A DNA stretch of 64,000 nucleotides from Streptomyces abyssomicinicus. Its GTDB lineage: Bacteria > Actinomycetota > Actinomycetes > Streptomycetales > Streptomycetaceae. Within the stretch, counting starts at the first letter, position 1. Each line of letters begins with the position of its first letter. Positions 25,513 through 34,146 of this stretch are shown here, one piece after another. The position numbers and the translations under genes were made by a program. The notes under the pieces were generated by a model. It ran no database searches. It saw nothing but the letters and a program-made list of their open reading frames with translations, and had not been told where the DNA came from. The DNA is taken from the NCBI RefSeq assembly GCF_008974245.1, contig NZ_BBZI01000009.1:538656-602655 (forward strand), in the 5' to 3' direction.

Positions 25513-26322
25513 ATGGCACCCGGCAACCGGAAGAAGCCCCGCACCTACGACGCCCTCCGCACCCGCACTGCCGTACTGGCCCAGTTCGCCAGCGTGCGCC
25601 GGACGGTCGGTTCGCTGACGCCGGACCAGCTCGCCGCCCCGACCCGCCTCGGCGAATGGACGGTCCGTGACCTCGCCGTCCACATCGCCCTGGCCACCGG
25701 CAGCACCAGCCGTCTGCTCGACGCCCCCGAACCGGCGAAGGCCGAGCTGGTCCCCGCCACCTGGGCCGCCACCTCGGCCCGGCACGCCGCCCGCATCGCC
25801 GCGTCCGTGCGGGAGTCCGCCGAGGCCCACCCCGACCTGGACGCCCTCTACGCGGACACGGCGGACCGCCTGGCCGCGGACCTGGCGGCCAACCCCGGCC
25901 GGCGCGTCCTCGCGGGCCCCACCGGGGCCCTCACGCTCACCGACCACCTGGCCACCCGGTGTGTCGAGCTCGCCGTCCACACCGACGACCTGAACGCCGC
26001 CCTGGCCGCGGTGGACGGCCCCGTGACACCGCAGGACCGCCAGGCCCTCGCGGCCGCGACCCGGGTCCTCGCCGACGCCCTCGCGCACACCGCGCCGGGC
26101 GGCTCCACCGAGGTCCGCGTGCCGCCGTTCGCCGTGGTGCAGTGCGTGGAGGGCCTCCGGCACACCCGGGGCACGCCCCCCAACGTGGTCGAGACCGACC
26201 CCCTGACCTGGCTCCGCCTCGCCACCGGCCGGCTCACCTGGGCGCAGGCCCGGGAGGCGGCCGCGGTGAGCGCGAGCGGGGAGCGGGCGGACCTGTCCCC
26301 GTGGCTGCCCCTGATGGGCTGA
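25513..26322 (+). CDS. Mycothiol-dependent maleylpyruvate isomerase family protein
   Basis: This 269-aa protein has a DinB-like four-helix N-terminal domain (about residues 10-165), with LTPDQLAAPTRLGEWTVRDL followed by AVHIALATGS. That is the mycothiol-binding fold common in actinobacteria, and HIAL supplies the usual helix-2 metal-site histidine. A C-terminal sterol-carrier-like segment follows (about 175-265), with PPNVVETDPLTWLRLATGRL and a conserved-looking RADLSPWLPLMG end. I place the start at the ATG at 25513 because sequence before it is low-complexity. Streptomyces often keep such a gene between purL and purF. The actual substrate is unknown. Confidence 0.8.
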   Translation: MAPGNRKKPRTYDALRTRTAVLAQFASVRRTVGSLTPDQLAAPTRLGEWTVRDLAVHIALATGSTSRLLDAPEPAKAELVPATWAATSARHAARIAASVRESAEAHPDLDALYADTADRLAADLAANPGRRVLAGPTGALTLTDHLATRCVELAVHTDDLNAALAAVDGPVTPQDRQALAAATRVLADALAHTAPGGSTEVRVPPFAVVQCVEGLRHTRGTPPNVVETDPLTWLRLATGRLTWAQAREAAAVSASGERADLSPWLPLMG

Positions 26323-26335
26323 GCGGCCGCTCGGC

Positions 26336-26375
26336 GGGGCCCGTGCGCGCCGCCGGAGGTCCGCGCACGGGCCCC
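26336..26375 (+). terminator. Terminator before purF
   Basis: 14-base perfect arms (GGGGCCCGTGCGCG and its complement) around a 12-base loop, 14 bases after the preceding stop codon. Confidence 0.85.
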
Positions 26376-26616
26376 TGGACGTCACGGTCCGTGGAGGCGT
26401 TGTCCGCTCCGTGGGACCACCGGGTGTGCGTCGCCTCACTCGCACCGGCCCCGGGAAGTTCCCGCCGCGTCCCGCACCCCCCTCGCCAGGCCGCCCGACC
26501 GGTACCCTCATGTGCCACCTGACCTGCAGAAACGTCCTCCGGCGTGCTGCCTCTGGGGTGCCGTCCCCGACATTCGTGCCAGCACCACCCCATTCGGCGC
26601 AACGGCCGCTCTCCCC

Positions 26617-26622
26617 TACACT
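26617..26622 (+). promoter_or_regulatory. -10 element of a probable leaderless purF transcript
   Basis: TACACT lies seven bases before the GTG at 26630, and no ribosome-binding site is present. Confidence 0.5.
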
Positions 26623-26629
26623 CGAAGAC

Positions 26630-28150
26630 GTGCCTCGTGGTGACGGTCTCCTCAATCACGACCTGCTTCCCGGCGAAAAGGGCCCCCAGGACGCTTGCGG
26701 CGTCTTCGGTGTCTGGGCTCCGGGTGAAGAGGTCGCAAAGCTCACGTACTTCGGGCTCTACGCCCTCCAGCATCGGGGTCAGGAATCCGCGGGTATCGCG
26801 GTCAGCAATGGCTCCCAGATCCTCGTCTTCAAGGACATGGGCCTCGTGTCCCAGGTCTTCGACGAGACCTCCCTCAGCTCGCTCCAAGGTCACATCGCGG
26901 TCGGACACGCCCGCTACTCGACCACCGGAGCCTCTGTCTGGGAGAACGCCCAGCCCACCTTCCGCGCGACCGCTCAGGGCTCCATCGCCCTCGGTCACAA
27001 CGGCAACCTGGTGAACACGGCGGAGCTCGCCCGCATGGTCGCCGACCTGCCCGAGCGGAACAACGGCTCCGCCCCCGCCGCGACCAACGACACCGACCTG
27101 GTCACGGCCCTGCTGGCCGGCCAGACGGACGAGGACGGCAAGCCGCTGTCCATCGAGGCGGCGGCCGCGCGGATCCTCCCGAAGGTCCGCGGCGCCTTCT
27201 CCCTGGTCTTCATGGACGAGCACACGCTCTACGCCGCCCGTGACCCGCAGGGCATCCGCCCGCTGGTCCTGGGCCGCCTGGAGCGCGGCTGGGTGGTCGC
27301 CTCGGAGTCCGCCGCCCTGGACATCTGCGGCGCCAGCTACGTGCGCGAGATCGAGCCCGGCGAGTTCGTCGCGATAGACGAGAACGGCCTGCGCTCCTCC
27401 CGGTTCGCCGACGCGAGGCCGAAGGGCTGCGTCTTCGAGTACGTGTACCTGGCCCGCCCGGACACCGACATCGCCGGCCGGAACGTGTACCTCTCCCGCG
27501 TGGAGATGGGCCGCCGCCTGGCCGCGGAGGCGCCCGCCGAGGCCGACCTGGTGATAGCGACGCCCGAGTCCGGCACGCCCGCCGCGATCGGGTACGCGGA
27601 GGCCTCCGGCATCCCGTTCGGCGCCGGCCTGGTCAAGAACGCCTACGTCGGCCGGACCTTCATCCAGCCCTCGCAGACCATCCGCCAGCTGGGCATCCGG
27701 CTGAAGCTGAACCCGCTCAAGGAAGTCATCAAGGGCAAGCGCCTGGTCGTGGTGGACGACTCCATCGTCCGCGGCAACACCCAGCGCGCCCTGGTCCGGA
27801 TGCTCCGCGAGGCCGGCGCCGCCGAGGTCCACATCAGGATCTCCTCGCCCCCGGTGAAGTGGCCCTGCTTCTTCGGCATCGACTTCGCCACCCGCGCGGA
27901 GCTGATCGCCAACGGCATGACCATCGAGGAGATCGGCACCTCGCTCGGCGCCGACTCGCTCGCCTACATCTCCATCGACGGCATGATCGAGGCGACCACC
28001 ATCGCCAAGCCGAACCTGTGCCGTGCCTGCTTCGACGGTGAGTACCCCATGGAGCTCCCCGACCCCGAGCTGCTCGGCAAGCAGCTGCTGGAGACGGAGC
28101 TGGCCGCTCCGGTGGAGACCGCTGCCAGCGCCGCCATCCGGCGCCCGTAG
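26630..28150 (+). CDS. purF: Amidophosphoribosyltransferase
   Basis: This 506-aa enzyme catalyses the committed step of purine synthesis, making phosphoribosylamine from PRPP and glutamine. A ~22-residue propeptide ends before Cys23 of CGVFGVW, the glutaminase nucleophile. HRGQESAGIAV and HARYSTTG mark the Ntn domain. The PRPP-binding loop is VVVDDSIVRGNT. Cysteines in KGCVFEYVY, KWPCFFGID and NLCRACFDG are the four that bind a [4Fe-4S] cluster in the Bacillus-type enzyme. I chose the GTG at 26630 because the conserved protein begins there (PRGDGLLNHDLLPGEKGPQD). Open frame upstream is not codon-biased. Confidence 0.97.
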   Translation: MPRGDGLLNHDLLPGEKGPQDACGVFGVWAPGEEVAKLTYFGLYALQHRGQESAGIAVSNGSQILVFKDMGLVSQVFDETSLSSLQGHIAVGHARYSTTGASVWENAQPTFRATAQGSIALGHNGNLVNTAELARMVADLPERNNGSAPAATNDTDLVTALLAGQTDEDGKPLSIEAAAARILPKVRGAFSLVFMDEHTLYAARDPQGIRPLVLGRLERGWVVASESAALDICGASYVREIEPGEFVAIDENGLRSSRFADARPKGCVFEYVYLARPDTDIAGRNVYLSRVEMGRRLAAEAPAEADLVIATPESGTPAAIGYAEASGIPFGAGLVKNAYVGRTFIQPSQTIRQLGIRLKLNPLKEVIKGKRLVVVDDSIVRGNTQRALVRMLREAGAAEVHIRISSPPVKWPCFFGIDFATRAELIANGMTIEEIGTSLGADSLAYISIDGMIEATTIAKPNLCRACFDGEYPMELPDPELLGKQLLETELAAPVETAASAAIRRP

Positions 28151-28216
28151 CCCCACGACGCGCGCTGCCGGGCCGGTCCTTCCGTGCCCGGCCCGGCGGC
28201 CCCGCGGCCCGTTTCC

Positions 28217-28260
28217 GATCCCTCGTAGATCCCACGAAGATCCCTCGTAGATCCCCCGCA
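28217..28260 (+). repeat. 11-bp tandem repeat, four copies, upstream of purM
   Basis: GATCCCTCGTA, GATCCCACGAA, GATCCCTCGTA and GATCCCCCGCA follow each other without gaps and end 37 bases before the purM start. The unit length is close to one helical turn. Confidence 0.85.
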
Positions 28261-28297
28261 GCCCTCCAGCTGTACCCGACAGAAAGCTCACACAGTC

Positions 28298-29365
28298 ATG
28301 TCCACTGAGACAGGTGCCAGCTACGCGGCTGCCGGCGTCGACATCGAGGCGGGCGACCGCGCAGTCGAGCTGATGAAGGAATGGGTGAAGAAGACCCAGC
28401 GCCCCGAGGTCCTCGGTGGCCTCGGCGGTTTCGCCGGCCTCTTCGACGCCTCCGCCCTGAAGAACTACGAGCGTCCGCTGCTCGCCTCCGCCACCGACGG
28501 CGTCGGCACCAAGGTCGACATCGCGCGGCAGATGGGTGTCTACGACACCATCGGTCACGACCTGGTCGCCATGGTCATGGACGACATCGTGGTCTGCGGG
28601 GCGGAGCCGCTCTTCATGACCGACTACATCTGCGTGGGCAAGGTCCACCCGGAGCGGGTCGCCGCCATCGTCAAGGGCATCGCCGAGGGCTGCGTCCTGG
28701 CCGGCTGCGCGCTGGTCGGCGGCGAGACGGCGGAGCACCCGGGCCTGCTCGGGGCCGACGACTTCGACGTGGCCGGTGCCGGTACCGGCGTGGTGGAGGC
28801 CGACGCGCTGCTCGGCGCGGACCGGATCCGCGAGGGCGACGCGGTGATCGCGATGGCCTCCTCCGGTCTTCACTCCAACGGGTACTCGCTGGTGCGCCAC
28901 GTGCTGCTGGAGCGTGCCGGCATGGCGCTCGACGCGCACGTCGAGGAGCTCGGCCGGACCCTGGGCGAGGAACTGCTGGTGCCGACCAAGATCTACTCGC
29001 TGGACTGCCTGGCGCTGATGCGGACCTGTGAGGTGCACGCCTTCAGCCACATCACCGGAGGCGGCCTGGCGGCCAACCTGGCCCGGGTGATCCCGGACGG
29101 CCTGCACGCCGTGGTCGACCGGTCCACCTGGACCCCGGACCCGATCTTCTCCCTGGTCGGCCGGACCGGCGGGGTCGAGCGGCTGGAGCTGGAGAAGACG
29201 CTCAACATGGGCGTCGGCATGATGGCCATCGTGCCCCAGGAGTCGGTCGAGGTCGCCCTCTCCGCCCTGGCCGACCGAGGCGTCGAGGCGTGGGTGGCCG
29301 GCGAGATCGTCCCCCGCGGCGAGCACAGCACGGGCGCCGAGCTGATCGGCGACTACGCGGGCTGA
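28298..29365 (+). CDS. purM: AIR synthetase (phosphoribosylformylglycinamidine cyclo-ligase)
   Basis: This 355-aa enzyme closes the imidazole ring, converting FGAM to AIR with ATP. Signatures are SYAAAGVDIEAGDRAVELMK at the N-terminus, LASATDGVGTKVDIARQMG (about residues 65-83), HDLVAMVMDDIVVCGAEPLF, ALVGGETAEHPGLL, and FSHITGGGLAANLARVIPDG. It starts at an ATG; AGAAAGCTC upstream is a weak ribosome-binding site. It follows purF after ~150 bases that contain the 11-bp repeats, so it may be co-transcribed or separately controlled. Confidence 0.97.
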   Translation: MSTETGASYAAAGVDIEAGDRAVELMKEWVKKTQRPEVLGGLGGFAGLFDASALKNYERPLLASATDGVGTKVDIARQMGVYDTIGHDLVAMVMDDIVVCGAEPLFMTDYICVGKVHPERVAAIVKGIAEGCVLAGCALVGGETAEHPGLLGADDFDVAGAGTGVVEADALLGADRIREGDAVIAMASSGLHSNGYSLVRHVLLERAGMALDAHVEELGRTLGEELLVPTKIYSLDCLALMRTCEVHAFSHITGGGLAANLARVIPDGLHAVVDRSTWTPDPIFSLVGRTGGVERLELEKTLNMGVGMMAIVPQESVEVALSALADRGVEAWVAGEIVPRGEHSTGAELIGDYAG

Positions 29366-29539
29366 TGCCACCCGTCCCGGCGGGCGCCGCCCGCCGGGAC
29401 CGCCCGGCCCGCCAGGAAACCGCGGCCGGAGCCACGGCGTCCCGTGCGTCTTGTGCGCCGCGGGTACCACGGCGTCCCCCGCCCGGCGGGTTCCTCGGGC
29501 ACCGGACCGGCCGTGCCGACCAGGTCCGGGCAACACCGA

Positions 29540-29571
29540 ACCCGGCCCGGGGCCGAAGCCCCGAACCGGGT
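29540..29571. terminator. Bidirectional terminator between purM and the DUF3073 gene
   Basis: ACCCGG-CCCGGGGC pairs with GCCCCG-ACCGGGT around a CGAA loop, between two convergent genes. Confidence 0.75.
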
Positions 29572-29598
29572 CCAGATCAGTATGAGCGGTGAACGCTG

Positions 29599-29844
29599 TC
29601 AGGCACCGCGACGTTGAGAGGGTTCTTCGTCCTCGTCCTCGTCGTCGGCCCCGTAGAGCTCGGCGTACCGCGAATACAGGTCGTCGTCCTGCTCATCGTC
29701 CTCGAACCGCTCGCCGTTAGGCGTCGGATTCGACGTCGATGCGCCCAGCTCCTCGGCCAGGCGTGAGAGATCCGTCCCGCCGCTGTTGTACTTCAGCTGG
29801 CGGGCGACCTTCGTCTGCTTGGCCTTGGCCCGGCCGCGCCCCAT
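29599..29844 (-). CDS. DUF3073 family protein
   Basis: This 81-aa actinobacterial protein of unknown role has a basic N-terminus (GRGRAKAKQTKVARQLKYNS), a short middle (LSRLAEELG), and a very acidic C-terminal half (DDEQDDDLYSRYAELYGADD) ending in QRRGA. The charge split suggests a nucleic-acid or protein-binding role, but none is established. The ATG at 29844 has GAGGGGG seven bases upstream. The ~410 bases upstream (to 30256) hold its promoter region and an AT-richer patch near 30035-30050. I see no other gene there. Confidence 0.9.
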   Translation of the reverse strand: MGRGRAKAKQTKVARQLKYNSGGTDLSRLAEELGASTSNPTPNGERFEDDEQDDDLYSRYAELYGADDEDEDEEPSQRRGA

Positions 29845-30256
29845 GGCTCGACCCCCTCAACGACGGGGCTCGACGGCCCCAGAGTCTTGACGCGTTCATG
29901 ATCCGAAACGGACTCTCCGCAGAGAGACCGGTCCGTAGGGCTTCCACGGTACCTGAGCCCGCGCCCATACGGTACGTCGCCCGCACCAAGCGTGTGTGCC
30001 CAGCACCCGCGAGGTGCCCCGTCCTCGCTGGTCAGTGCCGATTTTAACCACTTCTGCCCGGAAGACCCGCCCGGAGAAGTGACAGTTGTCTCCCGCTGTC
30101 CGGACCTTCCGGCCCCCGAACTGCGGCACCGCGAGGCGATCATTCACCCGGAACCGGCGCGTCGCCGTCCCGTCGCCGACGCGTTTCTTCCCTCTGATGG
30201 AGGAAGCATCGGGCGAAAGGTTGACGCGCCGGCCGTCGGGTCGGTCCCGCCGCGCG
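29845..30256. other. Intergenic region between the DUF3073 gene and vdh
   Basis: About 410 bases with no gene that shows codon bias. It holds the leader of the DUF3073 gene, a locally AT-rich patch (GATTTTAACCAC near 30040), and a weak hairpin near 30187-30207 (CTTCC and GGAAG arms) that could end vdh transcription. Confidence 0.5.
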
Positions 30257-31372
30257 TCAGGCGACCGGGGTCACCGAAGGGGTCACCGAAGGGGACCGAC
30301 GGGATTCGGCCATCCTCTGTTCGGCGATCCGGTCGGCCGCCGCGGCGGGCGGGATGCCGTCCGCCTTGGCGCGAGCGAACAGCTCCAGGGTGGTGTCGAA
30401 GATCTTCGTCGCCTTGGCCCTGGCCCGGTCGAAGTCGAAGCCGAGCAGCTCGTCGGCCACCTGGATCACGCCGCCGGCGTTCACCACGTAGTCCGGGGCG
30501 TAGAGGATGCCCCGGTCCGCCAGGTCCTTCTCGATGCCGGGGTGGGCCAGCTGGTTGTTGGCCGCGCCGCACACCACCGTCGCGGTGAGCGCCGCCACGG
30601 TGGCGTCGTCGAGGGCGCCGCCCAGCGCGCACGGGGCGTAGATGTCCAGACCCGGAGTGCGGACCAGCTCGTCGGCGTCCACCGCGACCCGCACCGTGGG
30701 GTGCTTCTCCCGCAGCGCCCGCACCGCGTCCTCGCGCACGTCGGTGACGACCACCTCGGCGCCGTCCGCGAGCAGGTGTTCCACCAGGTGGCGCCCGACC
30801 TTGCCCACACCGGCGATGCCCACCGTGCGGCCACGCAGCGTGGGGTCGCCCCACAGGTGCTGGGCGGAGGCCCGCATGCCCTGGAAGACGCCGTAGGAGG
30901 TGAGCACCGAGGAGTCGCCGGCACCGCCGTTCCGCGGGGAGCGGCCGGTGGTCCAGCGGCACTCCCGGGCCACCACGTCCATGTCGGCCACGTAGGTGCC
31001 GACGTCGCAGGCCGTGACGTACCGACCGCCCAGCGAGGCCACGAACCGCCCGTAGGCGAGGAGGAGTTCCTCGGACTTGATCTTCTCCGGGTCTCCTATG
31101 ATCACCGCTTTGCCGCCCCCGTGCTCGAGGCCGGCCATGGCGTTCTTGTACGACATCCCGCGGGCCAGGTTGAGGGCGTCGGCGACGGCCTCGGCCTCGG
31201 TGGCGTAGGGGTGGAAGCGCGTCCCGCCGAGGGCGGGGCCCAGGGCGGTGGAGTGGATGGCGATCACGGCCTTCAGTCCGCTGGCGCGGTCCTGGCAGAG
31301 CACGACCTGCTCATGGCCCCCTTGCTCCGAGTGGAACAGGGTGTGCAGGACGCCGTCGGTCACTTCGGTCAC
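30257..31372 (-). CDS. vdh: Valine dehydrogenase (Leu/Phe/Val dehydrogenase family)
   Basis: This 371-aa NAD-dependent enzyme oxidatively deaminates branched-chain amino acids, which in Streptomyces feeds acyl-CoA precursors for polyketides. Signatures are the substrate-binding segment HSTALGPALGGTRF, the catalytic-lysine regions SYKNAMAGLEHGGGKAVI, TACDVGTYVADMDVVA, the Rossmann loop GIAGVGKVGRHLVEHLL, and CGAANNQLAHPGIEKDLADR. I chose the GTG at 31372, which has AGGAG eight bases upstream. The longer open frame to 31489 is not supported. The C-terminus carries a small duplicated SVTP unit (SPSVTPSVTPVA). Confidence 0.94.
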   Translation of the reverse strand: MTEVTDGVLHTLFHSEQGGHEQVVLCQDRASGLKAVIAIHSTALGPALGGTRFHPYATEAEAVADALNLARGMSYKNAMAGLEHGGGKAVIIGDPEKIKSEELLLAYGRFVASLGGRYVTACDVGTYVADMDVVARECRWTTGRSPRNGGAGDSSVLTSYGVFQGMRASAQHLWGDPTLRGRTVGIAGVGKVGRHLVEHLLADGAEVVVTDVREDAVRALREKHPTVRVAVDADELVRTPGLDIYAPCALGGALDDATVAALTATVVCGAANNQLAHPGIEKDLADRGILYAPDYVVNAGGVIQVADELLGFDFDRARAKATKIFDTTLELFARAKADGIPPAAAADRIAEQRMAESRRSPSVTPSVTPVA

Positions 31373-31611
31373 GGTGGTGACTCCTGGATGAGTAGCGGCG
31401 GTTACGGCGATTCCCGTACGGGTGGCGGAAACCGTGGCACGAAGCGTAGAGCCTGGAGGGCCACCCTGGCCGCGCACACACAGGATCACCCTCGCGAGGA
31501 GTATCCGCGGTCAGGAGCAGGACTGTTCCGGCCGTTTCTCCCTTGCTTTCCGCCCGCTTCGGATACGAGTGGGACGGGTTTCGGACGGATCACGTCGGGG
31601 AGGGTGGAGAG

Positions 31612-32454
31612 GTGCCCAAGGTGACCTCGGTGATCGTGCCCTACCCCGCCTATCTGCGGGTCTACGAACCACTGGACGCCTTCCCCCGCGAGGAGCGCGC
31701 CCACTGGGAGCGGTACGCGGCCCGCCCCGGCCGGCCCACCTGCCAGGACGAACTCCGGCGGTCGCTCGCCGATCTCCTGGCGACCCCGCCCACGCCGGTG
31801 CCGGTGCACGAGAGCGGGGAGGCGTTCGTGACGGAGGTGGACGGCGTCGTCCATGTGTGCCCGTGGCGCACACGGCTGCGGGGATGGCAGGCCCTCAAGG
31901 AGTTCGGGGGCGATTTTCCGCCAACCGTGCTCGACGCCCTGCTGCCCCCGGTGGTGCGGGAGGAGGCCGCCCGGGACTACGAGCACTGGCTGGCGCGCAA
32001 TCCCGACGCCCGGCCCTGGATCCGCAGCGCTACCTGGCACGTTCCGGGCCACTGGTTCGTGCTGGTCGCCGACGAGGAGCGGGAGTGGCGGGCCGGCACG
32101 GACGACGAGCCGCCGGTGCTGCGCTACCGGACCCGCATGGTCGAGGCGCGGCGCCGCCTGGCCCGAGGCCTGCGCACGGTCCGGGAGTCGGTGGGGGAGG
32201 GCCCGCTCTCCGAGGCCCTGACCGGGGTGGGCCGCTGGCTGGAGGAGTTCCACCCGCGCTCGCTGGTCGAGCTGGACTACGGCGGCCTGGTCCACGCGCT
32301 GCCGGAGGACGACCTCGCCGAGGACCATTCGGCGGCGGACGCCGCCGAGGCCCTGGCGGCCCTGCGCAGCGGCGACGGCGAGGCGGCCGGCGAGGCCTAT
32401 GAGCGCATGGTGGTCCGGTGGCGTTCGGTCCGGCAGCGCGGCATCGCCAGCTGA
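31612..32454 (+). CDS. Conserved hypothetical protein beside bldC
   Basis: This ~280-aa protein belongs to no family I can name with confidence; it appears to be actinobacterial. It begins PKVTSVIVPYPAYLRVYEPL, contains VCPWRTRLRGWQALKEFGGD, WHVPGHWFVLVADEEREW and a mid-protein basic helix (VEARRRLARGLRTVRESVGE). Near the end, FHPRSLVELDYGGLVHALPE precedes an acidic helix. No membrane segment or signal peptide is present. GTG at 31612 (GGGGAGG eight bases upstream) or GTG at 31621 (GGAGAGG upstream) could be the start. It is divergent from vdh and lies upstream of bldC in the same direction. Confidence 0.75.
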   Translation: MPKVTSVIVPYPAYLRVYEPLDAFPREERAHWERYAARPGRPTCQDELRRSLADLLATPPTPVPVHESGEAFVTEVDGVVHVCPWRTRLRGWQALKEFGGDFPPTVLDALLPPVVREEAARDYEHWLARNPDARPWIRSATWHVPGHWFVLVADEEREWRAGTDDEPPVLRYRTRMVEARRRLARGLRTVRESVGEGPLSEALTGVGRWLEEFHPRSLVELDYGGLVHALPEDDLAEDHSAADAAEALAALRSGDGEAAGEAYERMVVRWRSVRQRGIAS

Positions 32455-32986
32455 CCGCCCGGCGCGACGGCCGGCTGCCCCGCGGCGCGGTGGCCGGCCG
32501 ACCGCCGGCGCTCACGGTGGTGCGGGCCGGGAGCGCGTGGATCCGGGTTCGCGCCTGGCGCGAAACGGACACACAGCCCTTAGCGTGACGGAGTGCACGT
32601 ACCCGGCCCTTGCGTATCTTGCCACCCCTCATGCCAAAATAGGACAAGGAGCCCGGGTCGGGCTCCCGCTGTCCGTTCGGGCGTGCATCGGCGCTGAACC
32701 CGTGGGGGGTCTGATGGCCTCTGTGGAGTCTGTGACTGATCGTCACAGTGGAGTGACTGTCCGTTATGGCACGGTCCATCGGCTTCCGTCGCGGATGAAC
32801 ACCTGGGAGGGCAATTCCATCGGTTTGGCCGACGCGGCTGGACAGATGGTGTAGTTGTAGTGCCGAGGACAAGCCGTTCGTCCTATAACCGACTCGACTC
32901 GCGTCCGCCATTTCGGGCAACGCGGGTCAAGGTGCAGAATTTAGAGGAAAGAACCGAGAACGTCGGTTCTCCCGAGGAGGCCGCTC
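32455..32986 (+). promoter_or_regulatory. Long upstream region of bldC
   Basis: 532 bases before bldC. It contains a perfect hairpin CTGTGAC-TGATC-GTCACAG at 32730-32748, an open frame of 46 codons at 32713-32853 with weak support, and an AT-rich patch just upstream of bldC (GCAGAATTTAGAGGAAAG at 32934). The length is unusual for a 68-codon gene and fits a developmental gene with complex control. Confidence 0.5.
32713..32853 (+). CDS. Possible 46-codon ORF in the bldC leader
   Basis: It begins ATGGCCTCTGTGGAG and would encode MASVESVTDRHSGVTVRYGT followed by 26 more residues. A G-rich stretch precedes the ATG with imperfect spacing. Third-position G/C bias is weak compared with true genes here, and I recognise no homologue. 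It may simply be untranslated leader containing the hairpin at 32730-32748. Confidence 0.2.
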
Positions 32987-33193
32987 ATGACCGCTCGCAC
33001 CCCTGATGCCGAGCCGCTGCTGACCCCGGCTGAGGTCGCCACCATGTTCCGCGTCGACCCCAAGACCGTGACGCGGTGGGCGAAGGCCGGCAAGCTCACG
33101 TCGATCCGCACGCTCGGCGGACACCGGCGCTACCGCGAGGCCGAGGTCCGCGCCCTGCTGGCGGGTATCCCCCAGCAGCGCAGCGAGGCCTGA
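32987..33193 (+). CDS. bldC: Developmental regulator BldC (MerR-like DNA-binding protein)
   Basis: This 68-aa protein is little more than a winged helix-turn-helix of the MerR type. LLTPAEVATMFRVDPKTVTR is the helix-turn-helix and WAKAGKLTSIRTLGGHRRYR the wing. In Streptomyces BldC binds DNA as head-to-tail oligomers and delays entry into sporulation. The match to the known BldC sequence is close from memory. The ATG follows GAGGAGG at good spacing. A U-tract terminator lies at 33381. Confidence 0.96.
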   Translation: MTARTPDAEPLLTPAEVATMFRVDPKTVTRWAKAGKLTSIRTLGGHRRYREAEVRALLAGIPQQRSEA

Positions 33194-33380
33194 GAGCCAT
33201 CGTTTCCAAGGCGCGCGACCATCTCGGCGCCCACAATCGAATAGCCGGACGGGTCGGTCAGTCCCCCAGCTGACAGAGACGTCCGTCACCCAGCTCCATA
33301 CGACGCCGGTCCTGCCCCAACAGGACCTGGTCCTGGGCCCCAGGCCCGCCGGACACCCCCTTGCACGTTGACGCGTCGTC

Positions 33381-33420
33381 GATCGCGCTGAACTCCGCCG
33401 GGTTCAGCGCGATCTTTTTT
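33381..33420 (+). terminator. Rho-independent terminator with U-tract
   Basis: GATCGCGCTGAAC pairs with GTTCAGCGCGATC around an 8-base loop and is followed by six T. Such a classic intrinsic terminator is rare in Streptomyces. It lies 187 bases past bldC. Confidence 0.9.
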
Positions 33421-33908
33421 GCCCTCGGGGCGGGGGCTGGAGGCCTCTCCCAGGCCTCTTCGCGGGAGCTTCGGCGGATCTCCACCCCCGGGCGTAGTCG
33501 CAGATCAGGGAGGCGGCCACGGCTTCCGGGGAGAACCCGGGAGCACCTCGGGGCAACGTGCAATTGCACATATAAAATTGACGCGATGTAAGCAGGGGTT
33601 AACTTCCCACCTTCGAAAAACAGATTCGGTGACACCTTTCACACCGACGGCTGGTTGTCGGATCTGTGGCGCATGCGCTAAAGGGGCGCGCCGGAGGCAT
33701 ATGCGGCAGCCGGGGCGAGGCCGGGGCGGCGGCCGCCCCGGGCGGGGCGCACGAGGCGCCTGAAGGGCCCTGTGCGGCCCGTGGAGGCTCGCGGAGGGCG
33801 CGGACCGTGCGGCGGGGCCCCACAGGGGCCCTGGGCGGGAACTGACGCCCTTTCGGGGAGGTGCATCCGGGATCCGCATGCCCCGGTCCGCCGTGCCCAC
33901 ACGCACGA

Positions 33909-33941
33909 CGAAGGCCCGCACCGAAACGGTGCGGGCCTTCG
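33909..33941 (-). terminator. Terminator of tRNA-Asp copy 1
   Basis: CGAAGGCCCGCACCG pairs with CGGTGCGGGCCTTCG across AAA, eight bases past the tRNA 3' end. Confidence 0.85.
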
Positions 33942-33949
33942 AACTACTG

Positions 33950-34024
33950 CGGTCCTGACGGGATTTGAACCCGCGGCCTCCACCTTGACAGGGTGGCGAG
34001 CACTCCAAACTGCTCCACAGGACC
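33950..34024 (-). tRNA. tRNA-Asp(GTC), copy 1
   Basis: 75 bases. The acceptor GGTCCTG pairs with CAGGACC. The anticodon stem CCACC/GGTGG carries loop CTGTCAA. Identical to the copy at 38419-38493. Confidence 0.96.
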
Positions 34025-34146
34025 AGGTGCTTCACTCTGCGGTTTCCCGCGTTGCGCTGCGAGAAGGACTCTACAGGAGTGGGGCCCACTGGTCGAACTC
34101 ACTGTGTGTCAGTGGACCGTCACCCTGCTCGCCCGTCCTGCTCGCC

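Larger units (their letters stand above)
33194..33949. other. Gene-free region between bldC and tRNA-Asp
   Basis: About 755 bases. It holds the terminator at 33381, an AT-rich patch at 33550-33650 with the 12-base perfect palindrome GTGCAATTGCAC at 33558-33569, then a very G-rich stretch (33700-33850) and the tRNA-Asp terminator. Open frames here lack codon bias. Confidence 0.6.

Noticed and set aside
22864..26655. A 1263-codon open frame on the minus strand opposite purL and purF
   Set aside because: It is the antisense shadow of G/C-biased genes: no conserved domains, and its residues (Val/Gly/Asp/Arg-rich) are what antisense of Streptomyces codons gives. The same applies to long antisense frames opposite dnaX, purM, hrpA and the metallophosphoesterase.
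31373..31489. N-terminal extension of valine dehydrogenase
   Set aside because: It lacks a ribosome-binding site and family conservation, whereas the GTG at 31372 has AGGAG at proper distance.
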